DNA of 64,000 nucleotides from Sphingomonas sp. Its GTDB lineage: Bacteria; Pseudomonadota; Alphaproteobacteria; Sphingomonadales; Sphingomonadaceae. Both the position numbers and the translations under genes were made by a program. The DNA lies in assembly GCF_019635455.1 (NCBI RefSeq), contig NZ_JAHBZJ010000010.1:62001-126000 (forward strand). Reading direction: 5' to 3'. This document shows positions 33,680 through 43,705 of the stretch, piece by piece; the first letter of the stretch is position 1, and every line of letters starts with the position of its first letter. The notes under the pieces were generated by a model that was not told where the DNA came from, searched no databases, and saw nothing but the letters and a program-made list of their open reading frames with translations.

Positions 33680-33999
33680 GGGCAGCATCCTGCCGGCAAG
33701 CAGCCGGAGCGGCAAGCACCACATTCTGACAGGATCGGCCGAATCGAACGCGGACGCCGCTTCCCGACGCGCGTAACGTCTCGATCGCTCGACTTCTCGC
33801 TGCAGCCCGGAAAGGTCTGCAACGACGACGACTATCCACTGCCGAGCGATGCGGACTGACCTGCCGCAATCCGGCGCGAAATCGAGGCTTTAAGACAATG
33901 TCGAACCTTGGGTCACCACCGCGCAGCGGGCCGGAATTGCCGGCTGAGAGCGGTCAATCGGCTATCGGCCCACTTTCGGCCCTCTGTTCAAAACGAAAA
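33680..33999. other. Gene-free stretch upstream of the orphan gene
   Basis: About 320 nt with no convincing reading frame on either strand, apart from the upstream region of the orphan gene and the approach to the pnp terminator. I saw no RNA gene or repeat in it. Confidence 0.6.
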
Positions 34000-34021
34000 G
34001 GACCCCGGTCTCCCGGAGCCC
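34000..34021 (-). terminator. Rho-independent terminator of pnp
   Basis: On the minus strand GGGCTCCGG-GAGA-CCGGGGTCC forms a 9-bp stem (two G-U pairs) followed by TTTTCGTTTT, a classic intrinsic terminator ending the long operon. Confidence 0.85.
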
Positions 34022-34045
34022 TCTTCGTCAGCCTGAGCGCCGGTC

Positions 34046-36361
34046 TCAGTCGCGGTCGCCGGTCAGGAACGCGGGCGGCGAGAATTCCTCGGACCCTTCG
34101 TCCTTGCCGCTTTCCGAACGCTCGCGGCGCGGCCCACGGCCTTCGCGGCGCGGGCCGCGATCGTCACGGCCGCCCCGATCACCCCGGTCGCGGCGCGGGC
34201 CGCGATCGTTACGATCACCCCGGTCGCCGCGCGGTTCGCGCGCCGGACGGGTATCCTCCAGCTCTTCGCCGGTTTCCTGATCGACCACGCGCATCGACAG
34301 GCGGACCTTGCCGCGCTGGTCGATCTCGAGCACCTTGACCTTGACCTCCTGGCCTTCGCTCAGGACGTCGCTGACCTTCTCGACGCGCTCATTCTTGATC
34401 TCGGAGACGTGGACGAGGCCGTCCTTGCCGCCCATGAAGTTCACGAACGCGCCGAAATCGACCAGGTTGACGACCTTGCCGTTGTAGATCTTGCCGACCT
34501 CCGGCTCCTCGACGATGCCCTTGATCCAGTTCATCGCCGCTTCGATCTGCGCGGTGTCGGACGAGCTGATCTTGATGACCCCCTCATCGTCGATATCGAC
34601 CTTGGCGCCGGTGGTGGCGACGATCTCGCGGATCACCTTGCCGCCGGTGCCGATGACGTCGCGGATCTTCGACTTGTCGATCTGCATCGTCTCGATGCGC
34701 GGGGCATGGGCGGACAATTCGGTGCGGGTTTCGCCCAGCGCCTTGTTCATTTCGCCCAGGATATGCGCGCGGCCTTCCTTGGCCTGCGCCAGTGCGGCCT
34801 CGAAGATCTCCTTGGTGATGCCGGCGATCTTGATGTCCATCTGCATCGTGGTGATGCCTTCGGACGTGCCGGCCACCTTGAAGTCCATGTCGCCGAGATG
34901 ATCCTCGTCGCCCAGGATGTCGGACAGGATCGCATAATCCTTGCCTTCAAGGATCAGGCCCATGGCGATGCCCGAAACCGGCCGCTTGATCGGCACGCCG
35001 GCGTCCATCATCGCCAGGCTGCCGCCGCAGACCGACGCCATCGACGACGAGCCGTTCGACTCGGTGATGTCGCTGGTCAGGCGGATCGTGTACGGGAACT
35101 CGTCCTTGGTCGGCAGCACCGGGTGCAGCGCGCGCCACGCCAGCTTGCCATGACCGACTTCGCGACGGCCCGGCGCGCCGAAGCGGCCGACTTCACCGAC
35201 CGAATAGGGCGGGAAGTTATAGTGCAGCATGAAATGCTCGTAGCGCAGGCCGTTCAGGCCATCGATCATCTGCTCGCTGTCCTTGGTGCCGAGCGTGCAG
35301 GTCGCGATCGTCTGGGTTTCGCCGCGGGTGAACAGCGCCGAACCGTGCGCGCGCGGCAGGAAGTGGGTTTCCGCCACGATCGGACGGATCTGGGTGGTGG
35401 TCCGGCCGTCGATGCGCTTGCCGTCCTTCAGGATCGCGCCACGGACGATTTCCGCTTCCAGCTTCTTGGTCAGCTTGATGCCGGCCATGACGTCCTGCGG
35501 GCTGAGGCCGTCGGCGGCGAAGCTCTCCTTCGCCTTCGCGCGCGCTTCGTTGAGCGCGTTCGAACGGGCCGACTTGTCGGTCAGCTTGTAGGCGGCGGCG
35601 ATGTCCTTGCCGATCAGCTTCTTCAGCTTGTCCTTGAGCGCGGCATTGTCGTCCGACGACGCCATTTCCCAGGGTTCCTTGGCGGCCTGCTCGGCAAGCT
35701 TGATGATCGCCTTGATCACCTCGCGGCAGGCGTCGTGCGCGAACAGGACCGCGCCCAGCATGACCTCTTCCGACAGCTCATTGGCTTCGGATTCGACCAT
35801 CATCACCGCGTCATAGGTCGCGGCGACGACCAGATCCAGGTCGCCCTCGGCCACCTGTTCGTCGGTCGGATTCAGGATATATTCGCCATCGACGTAACCG
35901 ACGCGCGCGGCGCCGATCGGGCCCATGAACGGCACGCCCGAAATGGTGAGCGCAGCCGACGCGGCGACCATCGCCAGCACGTCCGGCTCATTCTCGCCAT
36001 CATAGGACAGGACCTGGGCGATCGCGTTGATCTCGTTGTAGAACCCTTCCGGGAACAGCGGGCGGATCGGACGGTCGATCAGGCGGGAAACCAGCGTTTC
36101 CTTTTCCGTCGCGCCGCGCTCACGCTTGAAGAAGCCGCCCGGGATGCGCCCGGCGGCCGAATATTTTTCCTGGTAATGGACGGTGAGCGGGAAGAAGTCC
36201 TGCCCGTCCTTCACGCTCTTTGCGGCCGTGACGGCGCAGAGCACGACGGTTTCGCCCAGGCTCGCCATGATGGCGCCATCGGCCTGGCGGGCAACCTTGC
36301 CCGTTTCGAGTGTCAGGGTTTGTCCGCCCCACTCGATCGATACGGTTTTCTTGTCGAACAT
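34046..36361 (-). CDS. pnp: Polyribonucleotide nucleotidyltransferase
   Basis: A 771-residue PNPase, the phosphorolytic 3'-5' exoribonuclease of RNA turnover. Two RNase PH-like halves flank a helical domain (second half with [20 protein letters not shown] and [20 protein letters not shown]). A KH domain ([16 protein letters not shown]) and an S1 domain ([20 protein letters not shown]) follow. After about residue 690 there is an Arg/Gly/Asp-rich tail ending PAFLTGDRD. It is the last gene of the rimP-to-pnp cluster, and a second, degenerate copy of its tail lies 2.4 kb downstream. Confidence 0.96.
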   Translation of the reverse strand: MFDKKTVSIEWGGQTLTLETGKVARQADGAIMASLGETVVLCAVTAAKSVKDGQDFFPLTVHYQEKYSAAGRIPGGFFKRERGATEKETLVSRLIDRPIRPLFPEGFYNEINAIAQVLSYDGENEPDVLAMVAASAALTISGVPFMGPIGAARVGYVDGEYILNPTDEQVAEGDLDLVVAATYDAVMMVESEANELSEEVMLGAVLFAHDACREVIKAIIKLAEQAAKEPWEMASSDDNAALKDKLKKLIGKDIAAAYKLTDKSARSNALNEARAKAKESFAADGLSPQDVMAGIKLTKKLEAEIVRGAILKDGKRIDGRTTTQIRPIVAETHFLPRAHGSALFTRGETQTIATCTLGTKDSEQMIDGLNGLRYEHFMLHYNFPPYSVGEVGRFGAPGRREVGHGKLAWRALHPVLPTKDEFPYTIRLTSDITESNGSSSMASVCGGSLAMMDAGVPIKRPVSGIAMGLILEGKDYAILSDILGDEDHLGDMDFKVAGTSEGITTMQMDIKIAGITKEIFEAALAQAKEGRAHILGEMNKALGETRTELSAHAPRIETMQIDKSKIRDVIGTGGKVIREIVATTGAKVDIDDEGVIKISSSDTAQIEAAMNWIKGIVEEPEVGKIYNGKVVNLVDFGAFVNFMGGKDGLVHVSEIKNERVEKVSDVLSEGQEVKVKVLEIDQRGKVRLSMRVVDQETGEELEDTRPAREPRGDRGDRNDRGPRRDRGDRGGRDDRGPRREGRGPRRERSESGKDEGSEEFSPPAFLTGDRD

Positions 36362-36456
36362 TTGATTTCCTTTACGCCCGTCGCCCAGTGCGACGGGGGC
36401 CTTTGAGTGAGCCAGTGTCGGCTCAAAGAGGCTGCCGGATTGCGGCCTCCATGTGC

Positions 36457-36530
36457 GCTCCTGCGAAGGCAGGAGCCCAGGGTCACGTGCGAACCGCCTG
36501 TTTCCCTGGATCCCGGATCAAGTCCGGGAT
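36457..36530. repeat. Two dispersed-repeat type hairpins between rpsO and pnp
   Basis: GCTCCTGC-GAAG-GCAGGAGC (36457-36476) and ATCCCGGA-TCAAG-TCCGGGAT (36510-36530) are perfect 8-bp stems. The second is followed by GACG and resembles the hairpin at 43657-43675, so these look like REP-type elements of sphingomonad genomes. Confidence 0.7.
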
Positions 36531-36544
36531 GACGCAATACGTAA

Positions 36545-36566
36545 ACGGCCCGCCGAGGCGGGCCGT
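36545..36566 (-). terminator. Hairpin after rpsO
   Basis: ACGGCCCGC-CGAG-GCGGGCCGT is a perfect 9-bp stem 11 nt past the rpsO stop; on the minus strand TTTACG follows. It may partly terminate or mark the usual RNase-processing site between rpsO and pnp. Confidence 0.7.
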
Positions 36567-36576
36567 AACGATTGCG

Positions 36577-36846
36577 TCACTTGCGAAGGCCGAGCTTCGC
36601 GATGAGTGCGGTGTAGCGATCGCCGTCCTTCTTGCGAAGGTAATCCAGCAGGCTGCGACGCTTGTTGACCAGCATCAGCAGGCCGCGGCGCGAATGATTG
36701 TCCTTCGCATGGCCCTTGAAATGCTGGGTCAGGTTCTGGATGCGCTCGGTCAGGATCGCGACCTGGACCTCGGGGCTGCCGGTGTCGCCTTCGACGCGGG
36801 CATGTTCCTTGATCAGCGCTTCCTTGCGCTCGACGGTGATCGACAT
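36577..36846 (-). CDS. rpsO: Ribosomal protein S15
   Basis: An 89-residue uS15, the usual length. It has the signature [20 protein letters not shown] and [20 protein letters not shown]. It binds 16S rRNA helix 22 early in 30S assembly. The gene sits between truB and pnp, as in most proteobacteria. Confidence 0.98.
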   Translation of the reverse strand: MSITVERKEALIKEHARVEGDTGSPEVQVAILTERIQNLTQHFKGHAKDNHSRRGLLMLVNKRRSLLDYLRKKDGDRYTALIAKLGLRK

Positions 36847-36869
36847 ATGATTTCCTTCGACATCGTGAC

Positions 36870-37778
36870 TTACAGGTTGAAGCCGCGCACGACCCGGACG
36901 ATCCCGTCCGAAACCTCGACCAGCGCGACGGGCGTGTCGCCCGCGATCGCAAAGTGTTGGCCGTCGCTCGCAGCGATCCCGGTCAATGTCTGCCCCATGC
37001 GGAGCGCCCCTGCCTGACCGGGGGAGAGGGGTAGAGCCGGGATGTCGTCCAGCCCCGCCCTCAACGGCAGGAGGCAGTGTTCAAGGTTGCGCCCCTTAGC
37101 GGCCTCAGCCAGTTTGTCCAGTGAAATCGCGGAGTCGAGCGTGAAGAGACCGGCCCTGGTACGGCGCAGCGCGGTGACATGGCCAACGGTGCCGAGCGCC
37201 AGCGCGATGTCGCGCGCGAGGCTGCGGATATAGGTCCCCTTCGACACGGTCGCCACACAGTCCAGCGCGTCGATCGGCCCCTCGTGCGGCATGGCGTCCA
37301 CCGAGATCGAGTGAATCGTCACCGAACGGCTCGCCAGCGAGACTTCGGCGCCCGCCCGCGCCAGATCATAGGCGCGCTCCCCGTCCACTTTCAAAGCGCT
37401 GAACGCAGGCGGCACCTGATCGATCGGCCCGGTGAAGCGCGAAAGAACGTGCGACACCCCGTCCCCCGTCGGACGGTTGGGACTGGTCGCGATCACGCGC
37501 CCCTCCGCGTCGAGCGTGTCGGTCTGGGTGCCGAACGCGATCGTGAAGCGATAGGTCTTGTCGCTGTCGAGCATCCGGCCGGCCAGCTTCGTCGCCTCAC
37601 CCACCGCGATCGGCAGCACGCCGGTCGCCAGCGGATCGAGCGTACCGCCATGGCCGACCTTGGGCAGGTCGCGCAGCTTCGGCCCGTATCCGGCGTCGCG
37701 CAGCGCCCGCTTGACCGCGCTCACCCCCTGGGTCGATCCGAGGCCCAGCGGCTTGTCGAGAATGATCCAGCCGTGCAT
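36870..37778 (-). CDS. truB: tRNA pseudouridine-55 synthase TruB
   Basis: A 302-residue TruB that isomerises U55 in the tRNA T loop. The catalytic motif [20 protein letters not shown] carries the essential Asp; [20 protein letters not shown] and [18 protein letters not shown] follow. The ATG overlaps the stop of the upstream protease gene (TGATG). Confidence 0.96.
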   Translation of the reverse strand: MHGWIILDKPLGLGSTQGVSAVKRALRDAGYGPKLRDLPKVGHGGTLDPLATGVLPIAVGEATKLAGRMLDSDKTYRFTIAFGTQTDTLDAEGRVIATSPNRPTGDGVSHVLSRFTGPIDQVPPAFSALKVDGERAYDLARAGAEVSLASRSVTIHSISVDAMPHEGPIDALDCVATVSKGTYIRSLARDIALALGTVGHVTALRRTRAGLFTLDSAISLDKLAEAAKGRNLEHCLLPLRAGLDDIPALPLSPGQAGALRMGQTLTGIAASDGQHFAIAGDTPVALVEVSDGIVRVVRGFNL

Positions 37779-38470
37779 CAGCCGGCGATCATCGCCGCGA
37801 TCGAGAGATACCAGTCGGTCACCGCCGCGACCGGGGGCAACACCACCCGCTCGACGATGTCCGCATCGGGCCAGATCGCCGGAACGACGAGCAGCAGGAT
37901 GAACAGCAGCGGAAATCCGAACCGGGCGAGCGCGGCCCAGCGCTCGGCGAGCGGCGGCGGCAACAGCCCCTGCACCACATGCCCGCCGTCGAACGGCGGC
38001 ACCGGCAACAGGTTGAACAGCGCGAGAAAGATGTTCACCGCGACGAAGTTGAACAGATTGGCCGCCACGAACGCGCTCGGCCCGGAAAGATCCCCCTCCC
38101 CGACCATCGCGAGCAACAGGCCCAGCAGCACCGCCCCCACCAGCGCGAGGACAAGGTTCATGCCCGGCCCCGCCAGCGCCACCCACATCATGTCGCGTCG
38201 CGGATTGCGCAGGCGGCGATAATCGACCGGCACCGGCTTTGCCCAGCCGAACACCGGCATCTTCGCCAGCGCGAGGATCAGTGGCAGAACGACCGTGCCG
38301 ACCGGATCGACATGGCGCAATGGATTGAACGACAGGCGCCTGCGCTCCGCCGCCGTCGGGTCGCCCAGCGCGCGGGCGGCCAGTCCGTGCGCGACCTCGT
38401 GAAAGACGATCGCGATCACCAGCGGGATGATCCAGATGGCGGCGCGGTAGACGATCGAATCGGGGTTCAT
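37778..38470 (-). CDS. Site-2 (M50) metalloprotease family membrane protein
   Basis: A 230-residue intramembrane metalloprotease of the short Rip/SREBP type. The zinc motif HEVAH lies in the first membrane segment (residues 24-28), and NLLPVPPFDGGHVVQG gives the third ligand Asp. There are five to six hydrophobic segments and no PDZ domain. It sits between tdk and truB and is probably cotranscribed. Its substrate is unknown. Confidence 0.88.
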   Translation of the reverse strand: MNPDSIVYRAAIWIIPLVIAIVFHEVAHGLAARALGDPTAAERRRLSFNPLRHVDPVGTVVLPLILALAKMPVFGWAKPVPVDYRRLRNPRRDMMWVALAGPGMNLVLALVGAVLLGLLLAMVGEGDLSGPSAFVAANLFNFVAVNIFLALFNLLPVPPFDGGHVVQGLLPPPLAERWAALARFGFPLLFILLLVVPAIWPDADIVERVVLPPVAAVTDWYLSIAAMIAG

Positions 38471-38511
38471 GGATGCGATCTAGGGTCGCCGCGCACGATC
38501 CGCCAGCCAGC

Positions 38512-39096
38512 TCACCCCACCGCGCCGATCGCTTCGGTGAAATGGCGGCGGCACAGCGCGACATAGCGATCGTTCCCGCCGATCTCGGTCTGCGCGCCCT
38601 CGGCCACCGCGCGCCCCTCGGCATCGACGCGCAGGTTCATCGTCGCCTTCCGGCCGCACCGGCATACCGACTTGATCTCGACAAGCGCGTCGGCGAGCGC
38701 GAGCAGGCGCGCCGATCCCTCGAACAGCGCGCCACGAAAATCGGTGCGCAACCCATAAGCGAGGACCGGAATACCCAACACGTCGGCGACCACCGCCAGC
38801 TGATCGACCTGTGTCGCGGTCAGGAACTGCGCCTCGTCCACGAGCACGCAATGCACTGGTCCGTCATCGGCCGCGCGCTCGACATGCAGGCGCAGGTCGC
38901 AGCTCCGCTCGAACGCGATCGCCTCCGCCGCCAGACCGATGCGCGACGCGATCCTGCCCGCCCCGGCGCGATCGTCGATCGCCGCGGTGAACAGCAATGT
39001 GCGCATGCCGCGCTCGCGATAGTTGAAATCGGCCTGCAACAACGTGGTCGATTTGCCGGCGTTCATGCTGGCATAGTAGAAATAGAGCTTGGCCAT
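38512..39096 (-). CDS. tdk: Thymidine kinase
   Basis: A 194-residue type II thymidine kinase. P-loop [14 protein letters not shown] (about residues 8-21), DEAQF (the Walker B and catalytic Glu region) and lasso-loop part [15 protein letters not shown] are present. Cysteines in [14 protein letters not shown] and LCRRHF form the zinc site. It salvages thymidine to dTMP. Confidence 0.95.
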   Translation of the reverse strand: MAKLYFYYASMNAGKSTTLLQADFNYRERGMRTLLFTAAIDDRAGAGRIASRIGLAAEAIAFERSCDLRLHVERAADDGPVHCVLVDEAQFLTATQVDQLAVVADVLGIPVLAYGLRTDFRGALFEGSARLLALADALVEIKSVCRCGRKATMNLRVDAEGRAVAEGAQTEIGGNDRYVALCRRHFTEAIGAVG

Positions 39097-39130
39097 TGCC
39101 GCTTCCTAGCGCGGAGCGCGGGAAATGCGA

Positions 39131-39547
39131 TCAGCTTTCGGCGTCGCCACCGGCATCCTCGCCCAGATCGCGCGCGACCTTGGGATCGCGGAGCAGCGCG
39201 TCGATATGGCTGCCCTCGTCAAAGCTCTCGTCCGCCAGGAATTTGAGCCGCGCCGCATATTTCATCTTCACCCGGTGCGCGACCTCGCGCTGGAGATAGG
39301 CGGTGTTGGTGCGCAGCGCCTTCAGCACCGCCTCCTCGTCCTTGCCCAGCAACGGCTTCACGAACACCGTCGCGTGGCGCAGGTCGGGCGACATGCGCAC
39401 TTCGGTGACGCTGACCATGTGGCTGGCCAGCACCTCGTCATGCACCTCGCCGCGCGCAAGGATATCCGACAGGATGTGCCGCACCTGCTCCCCCACCCGT
39501 AGCAGGCGGACGGAGCGGGTTTCGGGGGTGTCGTTGGGTCGATTCAA
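39131..39547 (-). CDS. rbfA: Ribosome-binding factor A
   Basis: A 138-residue RbfA needed for late 16S rRNA and 30S maturation. Core sequence [20 protein letters not shown] and [20 protein letters not shown] is typical. The start is TTG at 39547, only 2 nt after the antitoxin stop and without a Shine-Dalgarno, so translation probably depends on ribosomes finishing the antitoxin gene. The next in-frame ATG lies past the conserved N-terminus. Confidence 0.93.
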   Translation of the reverse strand: MNRPNDTPETRSVRLLRVGEQVRHILSDILARGEVHDEVLASHMVSVTEVRMSPDLRHATVFVKPLLGKDEEAVLKALRTNTAYLQREVAHRVKMKYAARLKFLADESFDEGSHIDALLRDPKVARDLGEDAGGDAES

Positions 39548-39549
39548 GC

Positions 39550-39933
39550 CTATTCGTCCGGCAACAAATCTTCCAACGACACGCGAAGTTCGTTGGCGAT
39601 CGAACGGAATAGCTTGAGGCTACCACTCCGCCCCCTTTCCAGCCCCGAAATCGCCATGTTGGACACGCCAATACGGGAAGCCAATTCCGCTTGCGTCAGA
39701 CCGCGATATTGACGCCAGACCCGAACTGGGTTTTCGCCATCGATAAGGCGATCGACGATTTCGAGCGGAATATATTCTTCCCCCGCCAGCCTCCGCTGCT
39801 CGGCACGTTCGGCTGCAAGCACATCCTCGCGATCTTCGAGCATGTCCAGAAGCTGGCGATAATCAGCTTCCGGCAAGACCGCCATTCGGTGTCCGCTCAC
39901 TTCGATGATCTGAGCTCTGACAGCGTCATTCAT
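39550..39933 (-). CDS. Xre-type antitoxin
   Basis: A 127-residue protein. The N-terminal half is an acidic helical region ([20 protein letters not shown]) that likely wraps the toxin. The C-terminal half is a Cro/C1 helix-turn-helix ([20 protein letters not shown], then [20 protein letters not shown]). It overlaps the toxin gene by 8 nt. The toxin-first order and the HTH antitoxin resemble HigBA. It should repress its own promoter. Confidence 0.85.
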   Translation of the reverse strand: MNDAVRAQIIEVSGHRMAVLPEADYRQLLDMLEDREDVLAAERAEQRRLAGEEYIPLEIVDRLIDGENPVRVWRQYRGLTQAELASRIGVSNMAISGLERGRSGSLKLFRSIANELRVSLEDLLPDE

Positions 39934-40174
39934 ATCCCGATCCTCGAGGCATGATCTCGTCAACCCAAAGAACATCACCCTCCAGGCGAAAGATCACGCG
40001 CCAATTCTGCACGCGCAACCGATAATCCGAACGGTCTTGCAACTTTTTCACGTTGGCGCTGAGCGCCAGCGGCTCCGCCGCCAGCTGCCGCAGCTTGTCT
40101 CTAATCAAATCTCGCTTGTCACTCTTTGCCAGCGTTCTCGCCGCAGTTTTGGACAATCGAATATCCACAGCCAA
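39926..40174 (-). CDS. RelE/ParE-family toxin
   Basis: An 82-residue RelE-fold protein: DIRLSKTAARTLAKSDKRDL, the RLRVQNWRVIFRLEGD strand region and the C-terminal [12 protein letters not shown]. RelE relatives cut mRNA on the ribosome; ParE relatives poison gyrase, and the YRLRVQNWRVIF segment favours the RelE side. The start is probably TTG at 40174 or GTG at 40168; neither has a clear ribosome site. It lies 47 nt after infB. Confidence 0.82.
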   Translation of the reverse strand: MAVDIRLSKTAARTLAKSDKRDLIRDKLRQLAAEPLALSANVKKLQDRSDYRLRVQNWRVIFRLEGDVLWVDEIMPRGSGYE

Positions 40175-40176
40175 AA

Positions 40177-40193
40177 CTAAGCCAAAAGTTTAG
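40177..40193. promoter_or_regulatory. Candidate operator of the toxin-antitoxin pair
   Basis: On the minus strand CTAAAC-TTTTG-GCTTAG is an inverted repeat with one mismatch, in an AT-rich stretch 3 nt upstream of the toxin start. Autoregulation by the antitoxin is inferred. Confidence 0.35.
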
Positions 40194-40221
40194 CCATGGC
40201 AAGGATGGCAAACCATATGCC

Positions 40222-42828
40222 TTACAACGTCCGCTCGCGCATCTCGACCTCGAAGGTTTCGAGATAGTCGCCCGGCTTGATGTCGGTGAAGTTCTGGCTG
40301 AACGTCACGCCGCATTCCAGGCCCGCGCGCACTTCGGCGACGTCGTCCTTGAACCGGCGCAGCGAAGCGATTTCACCCTGGTAGATGATGACGTCGTCCC
40401 GCGTGATGCGCGCCTTGAGCGCCTTGCGGATAAAGCCTTCGACCACCAGCAGACCCGCCGCCTTGCCGTGCTTGCCGGCCGAGAAGACCTCGCGGATTTC
40501 GGCACGGCCGACGACCGTCTCGAACGCTTCGGGACCCAGTTCGCCCGCCATGCCGGCGCGGATTTCGTCGGTCAGATCGTAGATCACGTCATAATATTTG
40601 AGCGCGACCTTCTGCCGCTCGGCGATTTCGCGCGCCTTGGCGTTGGGGCGGACGTTAAAGCCGATGATCGGCGCGCCCGATGCCGCCGCCAGCGTCACGT
40701 CGCTTTCGGTGATGCCGCCGACGCCCGAATGCAGGATGCGCACCTTGATCTCGTCGGTCGAGATCTTGTTGAGCGATCCCACGATCGCCTCGACCGATCC
40801 TTGCGTATCGGCCTTGACCACCAGCGGGTATTCGATCGCCTGCTTGGCCTGTAGCGCCGAGAACATGCTCTCGAGGCTGGCCGGCGCCTGGGTCGTGCGC
40901 TTTTCGAGCAGCACGCCCTGACGATATTCGGCGACTTCGCGCGCGCGCGTCTCGTTCTCGACCACCTGGAGCAGGTCGCCCGCCATCGGCACGCCCGACA
41001 GGCCCAGCACCTCGACCGGGACCGAGGGGCCGGCTTCCTTTACCTGGCGCCCCTTGTCATCGACCAGCGCGCGGACCTTGCCGCTCTCCGCCCCGACGAC
41101 GAAACTGTCGCCGACACGCAGCGTGCCGCGGCTGACGAGGATCGTCGCCACCGGGCCACGGCCCTTGTCCAGCTTCGCCTCGACCACATGGCCTTCGGCG
41201 GCGCGATCCGGATTGGCGGTAAGTTCGAGCAGTTCGGCCTGAAGCTGGATCTTCTCGATCAGGTCGTCCAGGCCGGTCTTCTTGAGCGCGGACACTTCGA
41301 CATCCTGCGTCTCGCCGCCCATGTCCTCGACGATCACCTCATGCTCCAGCAGGCGCTCGCGCACCCGCTTCGGATTCGCCTCTGGCTTGTCGATCTTGTT
41401 GATCGCGACGATCATCGGCACGCCGGCCGCCTTGGTATGATTGATCGCCTCGATCGTCTGGGGCATCAGCCCGTCGTCGGCGGCGACCACCAGCACGACG
41501 ATATCGGTGACGTTCGCGCCGCGCGCGCGCATCTCCGTAAACGCCTCGTGGCCCGGCGTGTCGAGGAAGGTGATCTTCGACTTGTCCTTCTGCGCGACCT
41601 GATAGGCGCCGATATGCTGGGTGATGCCGCCGGCCTCGCCGCGCACCACATCGGTGCCGCGCAGCGCGTCAAGCAGGCTGGTCTTGCCGTGATCGACATG
41701 GCCCATGATCGTGACGACGGGCGGACGCGGCTTGAGCGAGTCCTCGGCATCGGTTTCGGTGTCGAGCGTCAGGTCGATGTCGCTGTCGCTGACGCGCACG
41801 ATGTTATGGCCGAATTCGGTCACCAGCAGCTCGGCCGTATCCTGGTCGATCGACTGGGTCAGGGTGACCGGCATGCCCATCTTGAACAGCGCCTTCACCA
41901 GATCCGCGCCCTTTTCGGCCATGCGGTTGGCAAGTTCCTGCACGGTGATCGTCTCGGGAACCTTGACGTCGCGGACCTGCTTGGCCTGCGGCTCGCGCGG
42001 GCCGGAATGGCGACGCTGCTCCTTTTCACGTGCGCGCTTCAGCGCGGCGAGGCTGCGCGCGCGCGCACCTTCGTCGCCGCCCAGCGCGCGGTTGACGGTC
42101 AGCTTGCCGCCACGGCGTTCGTCGCCCTTCCGGTCGCGCTGCTGCGGCTTGGACGGTTCGGCCCGCTTGGGCGCACCGGCGCCGCCGGCTCCACCGCCGC
42201 CGCCGGTCTTGGGCGCGGCCAGATTGGGTTCGGGGCGCGGCGCGGCCGGGCGCGGAATTTCGGGGCGCTGCACCGGCGTGAACTGGCGCGGCGCCGGCCG
42301 ACCCGGATCGAGCTGAAGACCGACCGGTTCGGGTGCGGACGGCGCCGGCGCGGCGGGCGCGGGCGCCGGTTCCGGCTCGGGCGCCTTCTTCGCGCTTTCC
42401 TTGGGCGCCTTGGCGGCTTCCGCCTCGGCCTTCGCGCGCTCCTCGGCGCGGCGCTTCTCTTCCTCGGCGGCCTCGGCGCGCTCGCGTTCCTCGCGGCGGC
42501 GCGCTTCCTCGGCGAGCTGGAGGCGCTGCTCCTCGGCCTCGCGCAGCAGGCGTGCCTGGCGCTCCTGCGCGGTTTCACCGGCGGGCGCGGCCGGACGCGG
42601 CTTGGCGGCCGGAGCGGGCGGCGGCGGCGGGGGAGGCGGCGGCGCGGCCTCTTCCTGCGGTGCTGCGGTCTGCGGACCCAGTACGCGGCGGCGCTTCACC
42701 TCGACCACGACGGTGTTCGAGCGCCCGTGGCTGAAGCTCTGCTTCACCTTGCCGGTCTCGACCGTGCGCTTCAGCCCCAGCGGCTGGCGCATCCCGAGTT
42801 TCGGCTTTTCGTTTTCGGTATCGCTCAA
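40222..42828 (-). CDS. infB: Translation initiation factor IF-2
   Basis: An 868-residue IF-2 from a TTG start at 42828, where the conserved [11 protein letters not shown] begins, 4 nt after the ylxR stop. The N-terminal 300 residues hold a long Ala/Glu/Arg coiled region (residues about 90-160) and Pro-rich linkers. The G domain has GHVDHGKTS (about residue 375), DTPGHEAF and NKID, and domains II-IV follow to the end. It brings fMet-tRNA to the 30S subunit. Confidence 0.96.
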   Translation of the reverse strand: MSDTENEKPKLGMRQPLGLKRTVETGKVKQSFSHGRSNTVVVEVKRRRVLGPQTAAPQEEAAPPPPPPPPPAPAAKPRPAAPAGETAQERQARLLREAEEQRLQLAEEARRREERERAEAAEEEKRRAEERAKAEAEAAKAPKESAKKAPEPEPAPAPAAPAPSAPEPVGLQLDPGRPAPRQFTPVQRPEIPRPAAPRPEPNLAAPKTGGGGGAGGAGAPKRAEPSKPQQRDRKGDERRGGKLTVNRALGGDEGARARSLAALKRAREKEQRRHSGPREPQAKQVRDVKVPETITVQELANRMAEKGADLVKALFKMGMPVTLTQSIDQDTAELLVTEFGHNIVRVSDSDIDLTLDTETDAEDSLKPRPPVVTIMGHVDHGKTSLLDALRGTDVVRGEAGGITQHIGAYQVAQKDKSKITFLDTPGHEAFTEMRARGANVTDIVVLVVAADDGLMPQTIEAINHTKAAGVPMIVAINKIDKPEANPKRVRERLLEHEVIVEDMGGETQDVEVSALKKTGLDDLIEKIQLQAELLELTANPDRAAEGHVVEAKLDKGRGPVATILVSRGTLRVGDSFVVGAESGKVRALVDDKGRQVKEAGPSVPVEVLGLSGVPMAGDLLQVVENETRAREVAEYRQGVLLEKRTTQAPASLESMFSALQAKQAIEYPLVVKADTQGSVEAIVGSLNKISTDEIKVRILHSGVGGITESDVTLAAASGAPIIGFNVRPNAKAREIAERQKVALKYYDVIYDLTDEIRAGMAGELGPEAFETVVGRAEIREVFSAGKHGKAAGLLVVEGFIRKALKARITRDDVIIYQGEIASLRRFKDDVAEVRAGLECGVTFSQNFTDIKPGDYLETFEVEMRERTL

Positions 42829-42832
42829 GTCT

Positions 42833-43525
42833 CTATCCCGTTCGTTCGTCGTTTTCGTGTCGCGTGCCGCCGGAAGCGCCCGATGCGCCTTGCGAGCCTG
42901 TTGCGCAAGGCTTGGAGGGCGAATCGGGTCCGATAAATCGCAGCCAACGGTCGAGCGCATCGCGCACCCGGGCAGCTGCTCTGGCGTCGGTCAGGCCAAC
43001 ATGTACCACATTTTCGCGGCCAAGGGCCAAGGACAATATGGTGCGATCGACCGGCAATGTGAAGCCCGTCTCCCCGCTTCCCTCGCGGTCGGCGCCGACC
43101 CGCATCGCCTGGGCGAGCTTGCGGCTGCCGTCCGCGCCCGCATCGGCGGCGTGGAGAAGCAGATGGAGCTTGCCCGCGCGCGCGGCGGTTTCGATCCGTT
43201 CGCCCCCGACGATCAGATGCCCCGCCTTTGCCTCCAGCCCCAGCCGGTCGAGCGCCGCGCGCCGCAGATGTTCCGCGATCCGGTCGCCCAGATCGTCGGG
43301 AATGCGCAGGTCCTGCGTTTTGAACGCCCGCGCCAGCGCGCCGCGCAGCTTTTTGGCGCTGGCGTCGAGCTCGGCGCGATCGACACCGATCCACGCGCCA
43401 CGGCCCGGCGCCTTGGCACGGACATCGGGCAGCACCTCGCCGTCGGGGGACAGGGCCAGGCGGATCAGCCCCTCGCGCGGGGCCTCCTCACGCGAAAGGA
43501 TACAGGTGCGGATCGCGTCGCTCAT
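42833..43525 (-). CDS. ylxR: YlxR-family RNA-binding protein with L7Ae-like domain
   Basis: A 230-residue protein in the usual position between nusA and infB. Residues 1-85 are the YlxR/DUF448 domain (RTCILSREEAPREGLIRLAL, then KAPGRGAWI). Residues about 95-190 look like an L7Ae fold (AKAGHLIVGGERIETAARAG). A disordered, charged tail ends the protein. YlxR relatives modulate RNase P or bind RNA in other bacteria. Confidence 0.85.
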   Translation of the reverse strand: MSDAIRTCILSREEAPREGLIRLALSPDGEVLPDVRAKAPGRGAWIGVDRAELDASAKKLRGALARAFKTQDLRIPDDLGDRIAEHLRRAALDRLGLEAKAGHLIVGGERIETAARAGKLHLLLHAADAGADGSRKLAQAMRVGADREGSGETGFTLPVDRTILSLALGRENVVHVGLTDARAAARVRDALDRWLRFIGPDSPSKPCATGSQGASGASGGTRHENDERTG

Positions 43526-43544
43526 CTGCGCGCCTCCCGCCCGG

Positions 43545-43680
43545 TTCCGTCATGCCGGAGATATTCGGGCGCCCGCAGCGCGGCGCGCGGCGACGGACGC
43601 GACCGCGCGGAACGGGTCCACGCAATCGCTCCGTCGATGCGACGCGGCGGGGCGCCCCCCGGAGCACGTCCGGGGTGACG
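43545..43680. repeat. REP-like palindrome pair between nusA and ylxR
   Basis: CCCCGGA-GCACG-TCCGGGG (43657-43675) is followed by TGACG. An inverted, degenerate partner with GTCATGCCGGA begins near 43547. Both share the CCCGGA/TCCGGG plus TGACG form with the element at 36510-36534. Confidence 0.55.
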
Positions 43681-43705
43681 GCCGATGAGCTTCAGTCGGC
43701 GCGGT

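Noticed and set aside
30075..34045. ssrA as the attachment site of an integrative island reaching pnp
   Set aside because: No integrase gene and no second copy of the ssrA 3' end is visible between 30131 and 34045, so only the pnp-tail duplication is supported.
34409..36406. 665-aa reading frame opposite pnp
   Set aside because: Shadow of a GC-rich gene; Asp/His/Arg-rich, no domain and no ribosome site.
41188..42936. 582-aa frame opposite infB
   Set aside because: Composition reflects the complement of infB repeats; no start site.
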